Of a stretch of DNA of 64,000 nt, positions 1 to 9,434 are shown piece after piece. The position numbers and the translations under genes were made by a program. The stretch is taken from positions 91,119,529 to 91,183,528 of the forward strand of contig CM043959.1 of NCBI GenBank assembly GCA_014529385.2, in the 5' to 3' direction. Numbering within the stretch: position 1 is the first letter of the stretch; the number at the start of each line of letters is the position of its first letter. The DNA is from Adiantum capillus-veneris (taxonomy: Eukaryota; Streptophyta; Polypodiopsida; Polypodiales; Pteridaceae). The notes under the pieces were generated by a model. The model worked only from the letters and a program-made list of their open reading frames with translations, did no database searches and had not been told where the DNA came from.

Positions 1-209
1 TCGATGGTCGCGCTTGATTTGAAGAGTGAGTCGAGATAAAGATTCCATGAAGGTCCAAATCCTATCAATAGCAACACGCTCCTGTACACACTAGGAAACA
101 AAAGGAATACCTCCAGGAGGCACATTAGTGGGAAAAGGTACCAACACTTATTGAACACAACAAAAAACATAAGGAACCCTAACCTAATTATTTGCACCCC
201 CCTAGAGAG

Positions 210-632
210 TCAAGGGAATAGGATATTGTAGAGGTTGGGGGGAAACCCTAAGGCTAAACCCCTATCCTCGTCATCGAGATAAACAAAGTCATCATCCATG
301 AGACCATATGTGCCATCCGTGTAGTCGTGTAAATTTTCTTCTTCATCATAGGTGCCCATGTTTACTAAGAAGGTCACTAGATGCCTATAGTCATCTTGGT
401 CAAAAGGGTAGGCTTGTGCAATGGGAGAAACGCTCTCTACTAAGTATGGATCAAACGTGGTCAAGAGACATATCAGCCATTCTAACTCCTCAAAATTCCT
501 CTCACATGCTAGCGTACCTATCAAATCCCATTCACATGCAAGCACTGGAAAGACCATGTGAAATATTTGTGAAAAGTAACGAGGGTACCTCTCACCCAAG
601 GCAGGAGTGGATGACTCTAGCGTACTAGCCAT
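210..632 (-). CDS. Unrecognised acidic ORF inside the G1 3' LTR
   Basis: A 140-codon ORF starts at ATG 632 and ends at 210. An in-frame extension upstream to 668 has no ATG. The product is acidic, rich in Asp and Glu in its C-terminal half (a run of DDD and DDE around the phrase FVYLDDED), with no signal peptide or membrane segment that I can see. It lies about 140 bases downstream of the TATA-like box at 768-780, so it would be the first ORF of an LTR-initiated transcript. I do not recognise the family. It may be a fortuitous open frame. The missing 5' LTR copy prevents a test of whether it is retained in both LTRs. Confidence 0.35.
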   Translation of the reverse strand: MASTLESSTPALGERYPRYFSQIFHMVFPVLACEWDLIGTLACERNFEELEWLICLLTTFDPYLVESVSPIAQAYPFDQDDYRHLVTFLVNMGTYDEEENLHDYTDGTYGLMDDDFVYLDDEDRGLALGFPPNLYNILFP

Positions 633-767
633 ATCTGTACATGCAAATAGATGATGGTTAGAGTGCAAATATTACAAGGGTCGTGTTCTTGTGCATAATT
701 TGTTTTTATGATTTGTGTTATGGCTCTTGCTCTTTTACTTTTTTATCTTGTTTTTGTGAGTATAAGG

Positions 768-780
768 ATTTATATATACA
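768..780 (-). promoter_or_regulatory. TATA box of G1 LTR
   Basis: The minus strand reads TGTATATATAAATCC, about 80 bases inside the LTR start at 857. This is the usual place for the U3 promoter of a plant LTR retrotransposon. Confidence 0.55.
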
Positions 781-857
781 TTCCCTAAGATCGGAGATTA
801 AGAGGTCAGGGAGAAAGGTTGAGAGGGAAGCAAGTGAATGATGGATGTCCACAAACA

Positions 858-876
858 CTCCCCCCTTCCTTGGGTA
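858..876 (-). other. Polypurine tract of G1
   Basis: The minus strand reads TACCCAAGGAAGGGGGGAG immediately before the TG of the LTR. It would prime plus-strand DNA synthesis. The same GGGGGGAG-TGTT junction occurs at 55,730-55,747 in front of the G3 LTR. Confidence 0.7.
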
Positions 877-878
877 GA

Positions 879-2198
879 TCATACCGTTTGAAATGATGTC
901 GTCACCCTTTGAAACCAATTGTTCCAGTTGGTAATAGGTGAGGATTTTTGCCAGTAGTTTTCTATTACCCTAGGTGCCTTGTCAAGTTGCAAGGGTGGTA
1001 AGGTACTCTCCCAGGATCGAACGTGAAGTGGTTCATCATGTGATTCTTGAACACTGGGAGGTGTGGATTCTTTTGTAGCTTCATGGAGGTCCACTACTAT
1101 AGATGGAGGCTGTGTAGAAGCTTTTACCTCTATGGATGTATTACATGAGGAGCTAGAAGCTTCATGGAACTCCCCCCTTCCTGAGCTAGGTGGAATAAAT
1201 TGGTTTTGCCTTGGAGCCCAAACTAGCTCTGGACTAGGTGTGTAGCATTCTGTGATCTTTCCCTTCCCACGGTCTGCCATTGGCTTTAGCGTTACACTGT
1301 TTGACTCATATGGGTTTGTTGTCGATAGGGAAGGACACATTTTACGTTTAGGTACCCAAATTTTCTCATTTCCATCATAGTAGCCTTGGGCTTCTAATAG
1401 TTGTTTTGGAATCCATCGTGATTTGGTCTTGACTCTCCTAGGGCGCGCTCTTGGTTTTCCCAGGAAATTTTTTCTTGGAATGGATGGGAGGGTTGAGGTA
1501 GTTGGAAGTAAGGCCTTGAGGACCCATTGATATGTACTCTTAGGTCGTGGATGAGTACTTGCAATATTACTGCTTGCTGCAACTACAAGTGTTGAAGTGC
1601 TAGGTTCATGGGTAGCTGGCAAAGACGAGTTAACCACCCTGGCTTGTGAATGTTGGCTATCCTTTAACTTTGCTAGAGTTTGCAACGTAGGTGACTTTGC
1701 TTGAATGATAGGGGTAAGAGTCGGTGGTCGCGTCGTGACACTAACAGTATCCCAATCAATAGTGCATTTGGTTGCCAACATCCAAGTGCGTCCTAGGTTT
1801 ACGTTGCCTTCCATAGCTCCCGCGGGCATGACTAGAAACCTCTGCACTATGCTTCCATTGTCATAGACAACAGGGGTCTGAAGGACTCCAAGAATAGCAG
1901 TTTTCTTTTTATTAATGCCCTTGACTTGCATCGTACTTGGGGATAGGGTCGGTTTCCCTAATTGACACCAAACTTCATAGGATAACAAATTGTGTTTAGC
2001 TCCCGTATCTAATAAGGCATTGTGTAGTACTTTCCCATAGGGGCTATTTAGCTCAATTGGGTATCGTAGGGGTGGCTCAGATTCTAATGAGTCGTCATCT
2101 GTGTCCTCAAAAAATGCTTGCGTGATTCCCAGATTAGCCTCTCGTTGGCGTCTAAGACGTTGTTGTCGTTCTCGAGCCTCAACTCTTGCTTGGATTTT
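879..2198 (-). CDS. Post-integrase ORF with a second retropepsin-like domain (G1)
   Basis: This open frame of 439 codons follows the pol stop codon (TAA, 2,201-2,199) in the same frame, with no stop until 879. Its first 60 residues are charged. Then comes a retropepsin signature: LLDTGAKHNLLS with the active-site Asp at 2,009-2,007 (residue about 64), followed about 70 residues later by VNLGRTWM, matching the hydrophobic-Gly flap-and-core pattern seen as ILGRPFM in the main protease. The C-terminal 250 residues are basic to neutral, Ser/Pro/Thr rich and unrecognised. There is no obvious ATG near the start, so translation may need readthrough of the pol stop, a spliced transcript or an internal start. 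G3 has an equivalent domain after its integrase remnant at 63,754-64,000. Confidence 0.7.
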   Translation of the reverse strand, partial: KIQARVEARERQQRLRRQREANLGITQAFFEDTDDDSLESEPPLRYPIELNSPYGKVLHNALLDTGAKHNLLSYEVWCQLGKPTLSPSTMQVKGINKKKTAILGVLQTPVVYDNGSIVQRFLVMPAGAMEGNVNLGRTWMLATKCTIDWDTVSVTTRPPTLTPIIQAKSPTLQTLAKLKDSQHSQARVVNSSLPATHEPSTSTLVVAASSNIASTHPRPKSTYQWVLKALLPTTSTLPSIPRKNFLGKPRARPRRVKTKSRWIPKQLLEAQGYYDGNEKIWVPKRKMCPSLSTTNPYESNSVTLKPMADRGKGKITECYTPSPELVWAPRQNQFIPPSSGRGEFHEASSSSCNTSIEVKASTQPPSIVVDLHEATKESTPPSVQESHDEPLHVRSWESTLPPLQLDKAPRVIENYWQKSSPITNWNNWFQRVTTSFQTV

Positions 2199-5100
2199 TT
2201 AAAGCTCTGCTTGTTCCTTGGCAGCCTTCTTTTGATGGATGGCTTGCAACTCTTCCTGGCTTAGAGGATCATAATATCTTTTGAATTTACTCCCATTAAG
2301 GATTCCAATGGTTTCAACTCCATCTAGAGTCTCCACACAAATGGTACCTTGCGGGGTAATTTCACACACTCGATATGGTCCCTTACCAACATATTTCAAT
2401 TTCTTCTTTTCATTACATACCCCGTACATAAGAACTTTATCACCAAACTTGATGTCTTTATCCTTTAAATGGCTATCAAACCACTTCTTTCTCCTATCCT
2501 TCTCCACTAGAGCATTTCGCACAGCTAATTGCCTTTCTTCATCTAGCCTTTCCAGGATGTATAAACGCTCCACTAAGGGGTTACCATCCCAACCTTCTTG
2601 AGAAGCTACTCGAAGACTAGGAATGACAAACTCCCATGGCATAACTGCTTCTTGGCCATACACCATCTTAAACGGTGTGCAATTAGTAGCAACTTTATAC
2701 GCAGTACGATAAGCCCATAAAGCTGATGTAAGCTTTAGGTCCCAATCAGTGCGATGAGCCTCGACTGTCTTTATCAAAATGGAGATGAGAGTTTTGTTGG
2801 TACTCTTAGCTTGGCCATTTGCTTGGGGATAATAGGGTGTAGACTTGTGGTGAGATATCATCAAGTTTGATGTGAGTTCTTTTATTACTTCATTTATAAA
2901 ATGAGTTCCATTGTCACTCACAAGTTCAAAGGGGCATCCAAAACGTGTGATAATGTTCTCAAAGAGGAACTTAGCTGTTGTTTTTGCATCCGCCTTCCGT
3001 GTTGCTTTTGCTTCAGCCCATTTGGTTACATAGTCTGTAGCCACAATGATATATCGTGATTGCGTGTTACGTGCAGCCGGACTAATCGGTCCTACAAAGT
3101 CTAAGCCCCACTTTTCAAATGGTTGGGTTACCTTGATGGGATGTAGAGGAATCCTATCACTTCTTTGTGGCTTCTTGAAGCATTGGCATTCATCACATCC
3201 CTTTGCAAAAAGTGATGCATCCTTAAACAGAGTGGGCCACCAATAGCTTGACTGTAAGATCTTTCGGGCAGTCAAGTTTCCTGAAAAGTGACCACCAGCT
3301 ACACCCATGTGTGCCTCTTGTAGAATATATAAATACTCATCCTCGCGGGCACAGCGTCTAAGAACATCATCTTTTCCTCTCTTATAGAGAGTTCCAGCCA
3401 GTAAGCAATAGGGTTCGCATTCCTTGATTAATTTTCGAGCTATATCTTTTCGCAGTTCTTTGGGTGGAAAACCATTAACTAAGAAGTTAACAATCTTTTC
3501 ACTCCATTCAGGCATTGTCTCAACAATGAACAAAGGAGTATCAGGCAATTCATCATCAACCCCCGTAGGAGCTTCGCCATTAGGGATACGAGATAAATGA
3601 TCCTCCATGACATGTTTCCTCCCAGGCCTCACAACAACGGTGAAGTCAAACTCAAGAAGAATTAACAACCATCGTGTAATTCGACCTGTGGAACACGGCT
3701 TGTTTACCAAATATAGCAATGCTTGATGATCAACATAAAACACAAACTTGGTAGCAAGAAGGTAATAGCGAAATTTCTTTACTGCGTAAATCATAGCTAG
3801 ACCTTCGCGCTCTGTAGTAGTGTAGTTCATCTCGGCATCATTTAATTGGCGACTTGCAAAGCTAATAGGGTAGTCCAATTTATGTTCTCCTGGTTGAGTT
3901 AGAACACACCCAATAGCAAAATTTGATGCATCAATATGCACATGAAAAGGTACATTCCAATCAGGTGTTCGCAGGATTGGAGCACTTGTTAGGGCCTTCT
4001 TTAATAACTCATAAGATTGATGACATTCTTCCGTCCAGTGAAACTCGATAAGAAGCTTGTACAATGGACGCGCTATCTCGGCAAAGTTTAAAATAAATCT
4101 TCGATAATAACCAACATGGCCCATAAATCTTTGAACTCCTTTATAGTTCGTAGGTGGTGGCAAATCGGCAATGGATTTAATCTTACTCTCATCTGTGGAT
4201 ATCCCGTTCTTGGACACTATATGCCCTAGAATGACTCCATGCTTAACCCAAAATTGGCATTTGAAAGGGTTCAATGAGATGCGATAAAATCTGCACCTTT
4301 CAAATATTTTTCGTAGATATAACAAATGCTTCTCCCAAGAAGAATAAACAAAAAGGTCGTCTAGGAAAGCTTCACAAAACTCCCTTAGAAATTCTTTGAA
4401 CGCAGTGTTTATTAATCGTTGGAATGTAGCAGGGGCATTCGTTAAGCCAAAAGCCATAACACGAAATGCAAACACCCCAAACTCTGTGATAAAAGCAGTT
4501 TTATCTTGGTCCTCTAATGCAATTGTGATTTGATTGTAACCAGAGTACCCATCTAAAAAGCTATAAGCTTCCTTGCCTGCAACTCTTTCAAGCACATGTT
4601 CTGAATATGGCAAGGGATAATGATCTCTCCTAGTAGCTGCATTAACTTTCTTGAGGTCCACGCACACTCTTAGTTTCCCATTCTTTTTTGGCACAATGAC
4701 TATTGGAGAAACCCATTCTGAGTGCTCAATAGGGTATATGAATCCACATTGGATAAGTTTTTCAATTTCCTCTTGTACAATTTTGGCATACTTAGGATTC
4801 ATTGGATAGGGTCGTTGTTGGACGGGTTTAGCAGTGTTGATCATGGGAATTGTATGTTGCACCACAGAAGGTGGAACGGCCTTCATGTCATGATATGTCC
4901 AAGCAAAGATATCATTGTATTCCTTGAGGATCTCCTTAAGTACAACCTCTTCAGTTTCGGTAAGGTCTTGAGCAATAAAGACTGGTTTAGACTCCTCACC
5001 TAGTTCTGCTAATTCTATCTCTTTAACTACCGCTGGACCATCATAGACTCCACTACTTCCATTGGTAGGTATTCGTTGGGCTTTGGCATACACAACCTTT

Positions 5101-7208
5101 CGCTCCCCCGTGGTATAAGATTTAAAATGTTCAGGAGCCGTATGTAAGTCAGCAGGCTCTTGTCCTGACGGAGACCTTTCTTTTAGTCCTGCCTCCTTTT
5201 GTTGTTGTGCTAACTCTCGGTTTTGACGTCTTCTTATAGTTCGACTCAATTTCGGCTTTGTAACCTCCAATTGAGCGAGGTCAATAGGTCGCGGGCTGCA
5301 CCACATGACACTCTGGAGATGTTCACCCCAATTGTCTACTAGCTTTCGATGAGCATCACATGCCCTTAGATAGCTAAGCCATTCTGCGGTAGATCTTTTC
5401 TTGTTTATCCTAGCTCTCACATTTGCTCGATATCGTCGTCTCTTATATGACCTTTGTTTCTTGTTAAGGTTTTGATTTTGGTAAATGTTTGAACTCGACT
5501 CGCTTGATAGGTCTTCGCTTGTATCTTCTTCACTCTCATATAAATTACGATAGATGGTCGTACTAGACCTTGAGTGTTCAGTTTCTATACTTGGCTCACT
5601 CGATGTTTCCTCAGGTTCTGAATCCATTTCTCCCTGAGATTCCGTTTCTGATGTGTATTGGCCTGAAGCCTTTGAGGAATCATCAGTTTCACTCTCAGGT
5701 AGGTGTGCCTCTTTCTTATCATCGGATGTTACATGCACTACACCTAACATGTTTACTGGTGCAACGTGTGGTATCTCTTCCCCATTTGGTGTTACCCAGG
5801 TTGTTCCTCTAGCTCCCCATGTATCTATAGTTTCCGCTAGGTGTACCCAATCGACATTGTCTGACTCAGCCATTCCGGGTAGGATATCCATATAAGGAGA
5901 TTTCTCCCCAATATCCGTGTCTTCGTTACACGTGTAACAATATTGTAATGGAGCTGAGTGAATTGTTGTGTCTGATCGATTATCAATGATGAATTTATTT
6001 CCTAGAGGATGCGTTCGACCACTTAAAAGATCAACTCGAATGACAGAGTCTTGGAACTGTAAGTAGACGTGGTTTTTGGACCAGTCATGCACCATTTTTG
6101 CTTCCCTCATGAATGGACGCCCTAAGATCATCTCAAATGACATAGGATGCTTGGAAAAATTCATAACAATGAAATTCTGCCTTACCTTGTGTCCCAAGAC
6201 CTTGATTCTGAGATCCTTTAGCATTCCAATAGGCGTAACAATAGATTTATTAGCCATTTTTACCACTACGCTTGTGGCTTCAAGGTGAGGTCGCCCCATA
6301 GACTCCCAACAACTCTTTGTCACCATGCTGACTCCCGCACCACCGTCAAGGACTCCCTTTACAGTTAATCCTTTAGTAGTGATTGGTAGAGTAGCATTAG
6401 ATCCATCACCTTCAAAGTATTGCCCCAACTTGTTAACGGGTACTTCAATTACAGATTCATGTCCCGCTAGGTCAGATGGTGGTGCTAAATGTTCCTCATC
6501 ATTCATTATCGAGTCAGGTTTGTTCATATGTGCAAACTGTGGTAATCCATCCTGTAATTCTCCATTGAGGAAGGCTCGAAGAGCTGAGACTAGCTCGGGG
6601 TCTTTATATAGTTTGGACATGATGGTGGTTCTAACTTCTGAAGACATGAAATCCATCAATTTGGCAACATTTAATGGCATCTTGTGGGACATAGGACCCT
6701 GACAAGAGAATGGTGAAGATGGAATCTCCACTTCCTCAAGGGGGTCGGGCATTCCCTCACCAAACATTCTCTCTAGTAGGAAAGGTGTGTGTCCACTTTC
6801 AGATGTCCTACCCTCACTCTCCTCCCGAATGATACTGGGTATAGCTAACGGCCTGTAGTTCTTGTGAGGTTGAACTTGTGTGGGAAACACTGTGTCCGAC
6901 ATCTGGATGTGTTTGGGTTCAGGTTCTAATGTTCGTTGAGTTTCTTCCACCAAACCCCTCAATTGTTGGACTCGTTCAATTTCCACTGTTGGGTTTGGAT
7001 AGGTTCCAATCTTTCTCTTGCAATCCTCATTTTTTGTCTCTCGTGGCTTATCTTGGGGGTTCGCAACTGGGTAGTTTAACTTTGAATACTCTTTTGGTGT
7101 TCGTCGTAATTCCCTCTCGTGATCCTCCTCACTGGCTTTTTCCTTTGTAGTAACAGTTTTGGTCTCCGTGGTCTCTATCGAATCTGAGTCATCCTCAGGG
7201 TCATTCAT
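2199..7208 (-). CDS. pol: G1 pol polyprotein: protease, reverse transcriptase, RNase H, integrase
   Basis: About 1,670 residues without interruption. The frame is open back to the gag stop at 7,287; the first ATG is at 7,208. In order: N-terminal linker; retropepsin around residue 288, with active site LDGGAG instead of the usual D-T/S-G, then ILGRPFM; reverse transcriptase from about residue 800 with AFLDDLFVYS (catalytic DD near 950); RNase H beginning VHIDASN near 1,089; integrase with an HHCC zinc region from about 1,300 (HMGVAGGHF, then CDECQC), and core Asp residues in LDFVGP and VSDNGTHF. The third catalytic residue, normally Glu in GQAEST, is Lys (GQAKST, codon 2,807-2,805). No chromodomain follows. 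The long intact frame suggests a recent copy, but the integrase change, and possibly the DGG protease, predict a defective one. Confidence 0.9.
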   Translation of the reverse strand: MNDPEDDSDSIETTETKTVTTKEKASEEDHERELRRTPKEYSKLNYPVANPQDKPRETKNEDCKRKIGTYPNPTVEIERVQQLRGLVEETQRTLEPEPKHIQMSDTVFPTQVQPHKNYRPLAIPSIIREESEGRTSESGHTPFLLERMFGEGMPDPLEEVEIPSSPFSCQGPMSHKMPLNVAKLMDFMSSEVRTTIMSKLYKDPELVSALRAFLNGELQDGLPQFAHMNKPDSIMNDEEHLAPPSDLAGHESVIEVPVNKLGQYFEGDGSNATLPITTKGLTVKGVLDGGAGVSMVTKSCWESMGRPHLEATSVVVKMANKSIVTPIGMLKDLRIKVLGHKVRQNFIVMNFSKHPMSFEMILGRPFMREAKMVHDWSKNHVYLQFQDSVIRVDLLSGRTHPLGNKFIIDNRSDTTIHSAPLQYCYTCNEDTDIGEKSPYMDILPGMAESDNVDWVHLAETIDTWGARGTTWVTPNGEEIPHVAPVNMLGVVHVTSDDKKEAHLPESETDDSSKASGQYTSETESQGEMDSEPEETSSEPSIETEHSRSSTTIYRNLYESEEDTSEDLSSESSSNIYQNQNLNKKQRSYKRRRYRANVRARINKKRSTAEWLSYLRACDAHRKLVDNWGEHLQSVMWCSPRPIDLAQLEVTKPKLSRTIRRRQNRELAQQQKEAGLKERSPSGQEPADLHTAPEHFKSYTTGERKVVYAKAQRIPTNGSSGVYDGPAVVKEIELAELGEESKPVFIAQDLTETEEVVLKEILKEYNDIFAWTYHDMKAVPPSVVQHTIPMINTAKPVQQRPYPMNPKYAKIVQEEIEKLIQCGFIYPIEHSEWVSPIVIVPKKNGKLRVCVDLKKVNAATRRDHYPLPYSEHVLERVAGKEAYSFLDGYSGYNQITIALEDQDKTAFITEFGVFAFRVMAFGLTNAPATFQRLINTAFKEFLREFCEAFLDDLFVYSSWEKHLLYLRKIFERCRFYRISLNPFKCQFWVKHGVILGHIVSKNGISTDESKIKSIADLPPPTNYKGVQRFMGHVGYYRRFILNFAEIARPLYKLLIEFHWTEECHQSYELLKKALTSAPILRTPDWNVPFHVHIDASNFAIGCVLTQPGEHKLDYPISFASRQLNDAEMNYTTTEREGLAMIYAVKKFRYYLLATKFVFYVDHQALLYLVNKPCSTGRITRWLLILLEFDFTVVVRPGRKHVMEDHLSRIPNGEAPTGVDDELPDTPLFIVETMPEWSEKIVNFLVNGFPPKELRKDIARKLIKECEPYCLLAGTLYKRGKDDVLRRCAREDEYLYILQEAHMGVAGGHFSGNLTARKILQSSYWWPTLFKDASLFAKGCDECQCFKKPQRSDRIPLHPIKVTQPFEKWGLDFVGPISPAARNTQSRYIIVATDYVTKWAEAKATRKADAKTTAKFLFENIITRFGCPFELVSDNGTHFINEVIKELTSNLMISHHKSTPYYPQANGQAKSTNKTLISILIKTVEAHRTDWDLKLTSALWAYRTAYKVATNCTPFKMVYGQEAVMPWEFVIPSLRVASQEGWDGNPLVERLYILERLDEERQLAVRNALVEKDRRKKWFDSHLKDKDIKFGDKVLMYGVCNEKKKLKYVGKGPYRVCEITPQGTICVETLDGVETIGILNGSKFKRYYDPLSQEELQAIHQKKAAKEQAEL

Positions 7209-7286
7209 ATACACGGGATCCTCTCCTGTCCCTATGTTAGTCTTTGAACTAGGTTTTGAGCTAGAAGCATTAAGGGATTTCTTTCT

Positions 7287-9362
7287 TCATGTTTTCTTCT
7301 TTCTCGCTCGGCCAATGGATGCATCATCTCTCTCTTCGAGGATGTAATTTTGCTTTTGGAGCATCGACCGTGTGAGTGCATTCACTGGTGCTATGTTTAT
7401 AGTTGGTGGTGTCCCATCAACAATCTCTATTATGTTCAATGGTGTGATTTTCGGTGCGTTTGGATTGTTAGGACACTCTGCGATCAAATGATCTATGCCA
7501 CAACGATTACAAATGAGTATTGGCATTTCCAATGCACTCCCTTGACTTGTTTGCATTAGTGCAGCATTCTTTTGCATTCTAATGGGGCACTCAGCTACTC
7601 GATGTGGTCCACCACATTCATAGCACTGAAGAGGTGGTCTCCTGGCAAAACTATTAATGTTTTGGCCTCTTGCTGCTAGCGCAGTAGCTTGATATACCGG
7701 TTTACTTTGTCCCCAATGGTCTTCCATATAGTACATGGGACACTCCTCAAGCATGTCGACTCCATAGGTGATACTAGAGTCTATGTCTTCTTCGCAATCT
7801 ACATAAGTACTAGATGACTCGCAACCTATTTGGTTCATAGGTGTAACTCTTGGATGAGGGGGTTGCGGTCCTAGCACTGGAGGTGGCAACGGTGTGGTTT
7901 GGACCACATTTTGGGTTCTAGGGACCATGTGCTGTAATGGCAACTGTTGCTCCATGGGTGGGGTAGGCATCAATGCAGGAACTCGAGGTGAGTCTGCCCA
8001 AGCTATAGGCGGTCTATTTTCCATGATGCGTTTAAGCATTAGGCAATCCTTCGCTTGATGGCCATACCTACCACACGCATTACAAGTCCAGTTAAACTTT
8101 ACTATGAAAGTAGGGCATCCACTCGTAGTATGTGGGCCCAAGCAAATTGAGCACCATTGTTGCTCCCTTCTTGGATACATATGAGTGTTTTGTGGAGCAC
8201 GATTACCCCTAAGGCTTTCTTGGATGGCCTTGGTGAGATCTGCCAAAGTCATCTCAGATATCGTTTGCTCTTTCACGATTGGCTTTATCTTCATTGGCTC
8301 ATGCCCTGATGCTTGCGAGCTACTAGACTTCGGCTCGGCAGACACTCTTTCTCCTGCAATCATTAAATTATCCTCCAATTGGATTGCATTCATGGTGACT
8401 GCTTCCCAAGTAGTGATACCTCTAATGACCAGGCCATTATAGATACTTTCATGTCGTAGTCCCCTAATGAATCTATCGAGCAATTGGTTGTTGTTGAATC
8501 GCTCGTTTGGATTGCATCGAGAATTCAAATTCTTTAGGCGACTAATGAAGTCTCTCACGGATTCACCTTCTTCTCGTTGGGCTTTCTGGAGCTGAGAGGC
8601 TACACCCCAAAGTACTCCCTCTCGTATGTATTCTTTTAAGAACAGTCTCCTAAGAGTAGAGTAGATTGTTTTCTCTTCTACTCTTAAGGTTCTATACCAA
8701 TCTCCAGCCTTTCCGCTTACGGTCAAACTCAAAGCCTTACACTTATGTAGCTCATTGTGCTCTTCCAAGGAATCGCACACATGTTCAAAGACTTTCATAT
8801 GCTTTCTAGCATCTCCGTCTCCACTGAATTTCTGTGTGAGCTTAGTTACTTGAACTGCCTTGCTCCTAGGGTCTCTATCAGGTGCAGCACGCATGTTTTC
8901 CGCAATAGAGCGACCGATAGTTTGAGCAAATGCTGCCAAATCTCCTATTTGAGCAGGTATAATGGGTGTATGTGCTCCTGGAACCACATGTGAGATGGGA
9001 GTTGGCCTTGGCCTTGGCATACGCGCGGCTCTTGGGTCCCAAATTTCGTATGGTGGTGTACAAGACGGTGGTCCAAAGTTTACAGGCGTGGTCCTAGGCA
9101 TAGGGGGTGCCTGATATGGCATGTTATTATTAAATGGCATGGATCCACTTGTACAAGAGCTTGGATAATGCCATTGTGGATTGTAAGCTCTTGGAATAAT
9201 CGGAGGTGTAGGAGCTACATGAGGCTGAGGTACGACAGGTGCACATGATTGATACATACATGTAGGTATAGTTGGGGGCACTGTGCTACTAGGCATCGGC
9301 GCAGTGTTAACAAATGAACTCCATGGTGTACTTATTGTCATGCTCACCATTGGGATATGCAT
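7287..9362 (-). CDS. gag: G1 gag with four zinc knuckles
   Basis: A 691-codon ORF. The N-terminal 150 residues are rich in Pro, Met and Thr. A retrotransposon gag core spans roughly residues 170-330 (KFSGDGDARKHMKVFEHV, later GKAGDWYRTL and FISRLKNLNSRC). Nucleic-acid binding CCHC-type knuckles follow near residues 400 (CSICLGPH), 424 (CNACGRYGH), 580 (CYECGGPH) and 619 (CNRCGIDH). The frame ends at TGA (7,289-7,287) after a basic RARKKK motif and continues open into pol, 24 codons from that stop to the first residue listed for pol. Upstream it is also open to the stop of the accessory ORF at 9,435. The product would assemble the virus-like particle. Confidence 0.88.
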   Translation of the reverse strand: MHIPMVSMTISTPWSSFVNTAPMPSSTVPPTIPTCMYQSCAPVVPQPHVAPTPPIIPRAYNPQWHYPSSCTSGSMPFNNNMPYQAPPMPRTTPVNFGPPSCTPPYEIWDPRAARMPRPRPTPISHVVPGAHTPIIPAQIGDLAAFAQTIGRSIAENMRAAPDRDPRSKAVQVTKLTQKFSGDGDARKHMKVFEHVCDSLEEHNELHKCKALSLTVSGKAGDWYRTLRVEEKTIYSTLRRLFLKEYIREGVLWGVASQLQKAQREEGESVRDFISRLKNLNSRCNPNERFNNNQLLDRFIRGLRHESIYNGLVIRGITTWEAVTMNAIQLEDNLMIAGERVSAEPKSSSSQASGHEPMKIKPIVKEQTISEMTLADLTKAIQESLRGNRAPQNTHMYPRREQQWCSICLGPHTTSGCPTFIVKFNWTCNACGRYGHQAKDCLMLKRIMENRPPIAWADSPRVPALMPTPPMEQQLPLQHMVPRTQNVVQTTPLPPPVLGPQPPHPRVTPMNQIGCESSSTYVDCEEDIDSSITYGVDMLEECPMYYMEDHWGQSKPVYQATALAARGQNINSFARRPPLQCYECGGPHRVAECPIRMQKNAALMQTSQGSALEMPILICNRCGIDHLIAECPNNPNAPKITPLNIIEIVDGTPPTINIAPVNALTRSMLQKQNYILEERDDASIGRARKKKT

Positions 9363-9434
9363 GGTAGCCGTAGTGTCATTAAGAGAAAGATGATCTAGAT
9401 CTCGAAAGGTAAAGCTGCCACTTGTGGGCTCAGA

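Larger units (their letters stand above)
1..857 (-). repeat. 3' LTR of G1 (partial)
   Basis: On the minus strand the purine-rich tract at 876-858 is followed directly by TGTTTGTGG, the expected TG start of an LTR. A TATA-like stretch lies at about 780-768, about 80 bases into the LTR, in the position expected of the LTR promoter. The other end lies outside the window, so length and target duplication cannot be checked. An ORF of 140 codons lies inside it. Confidence 0.6.
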
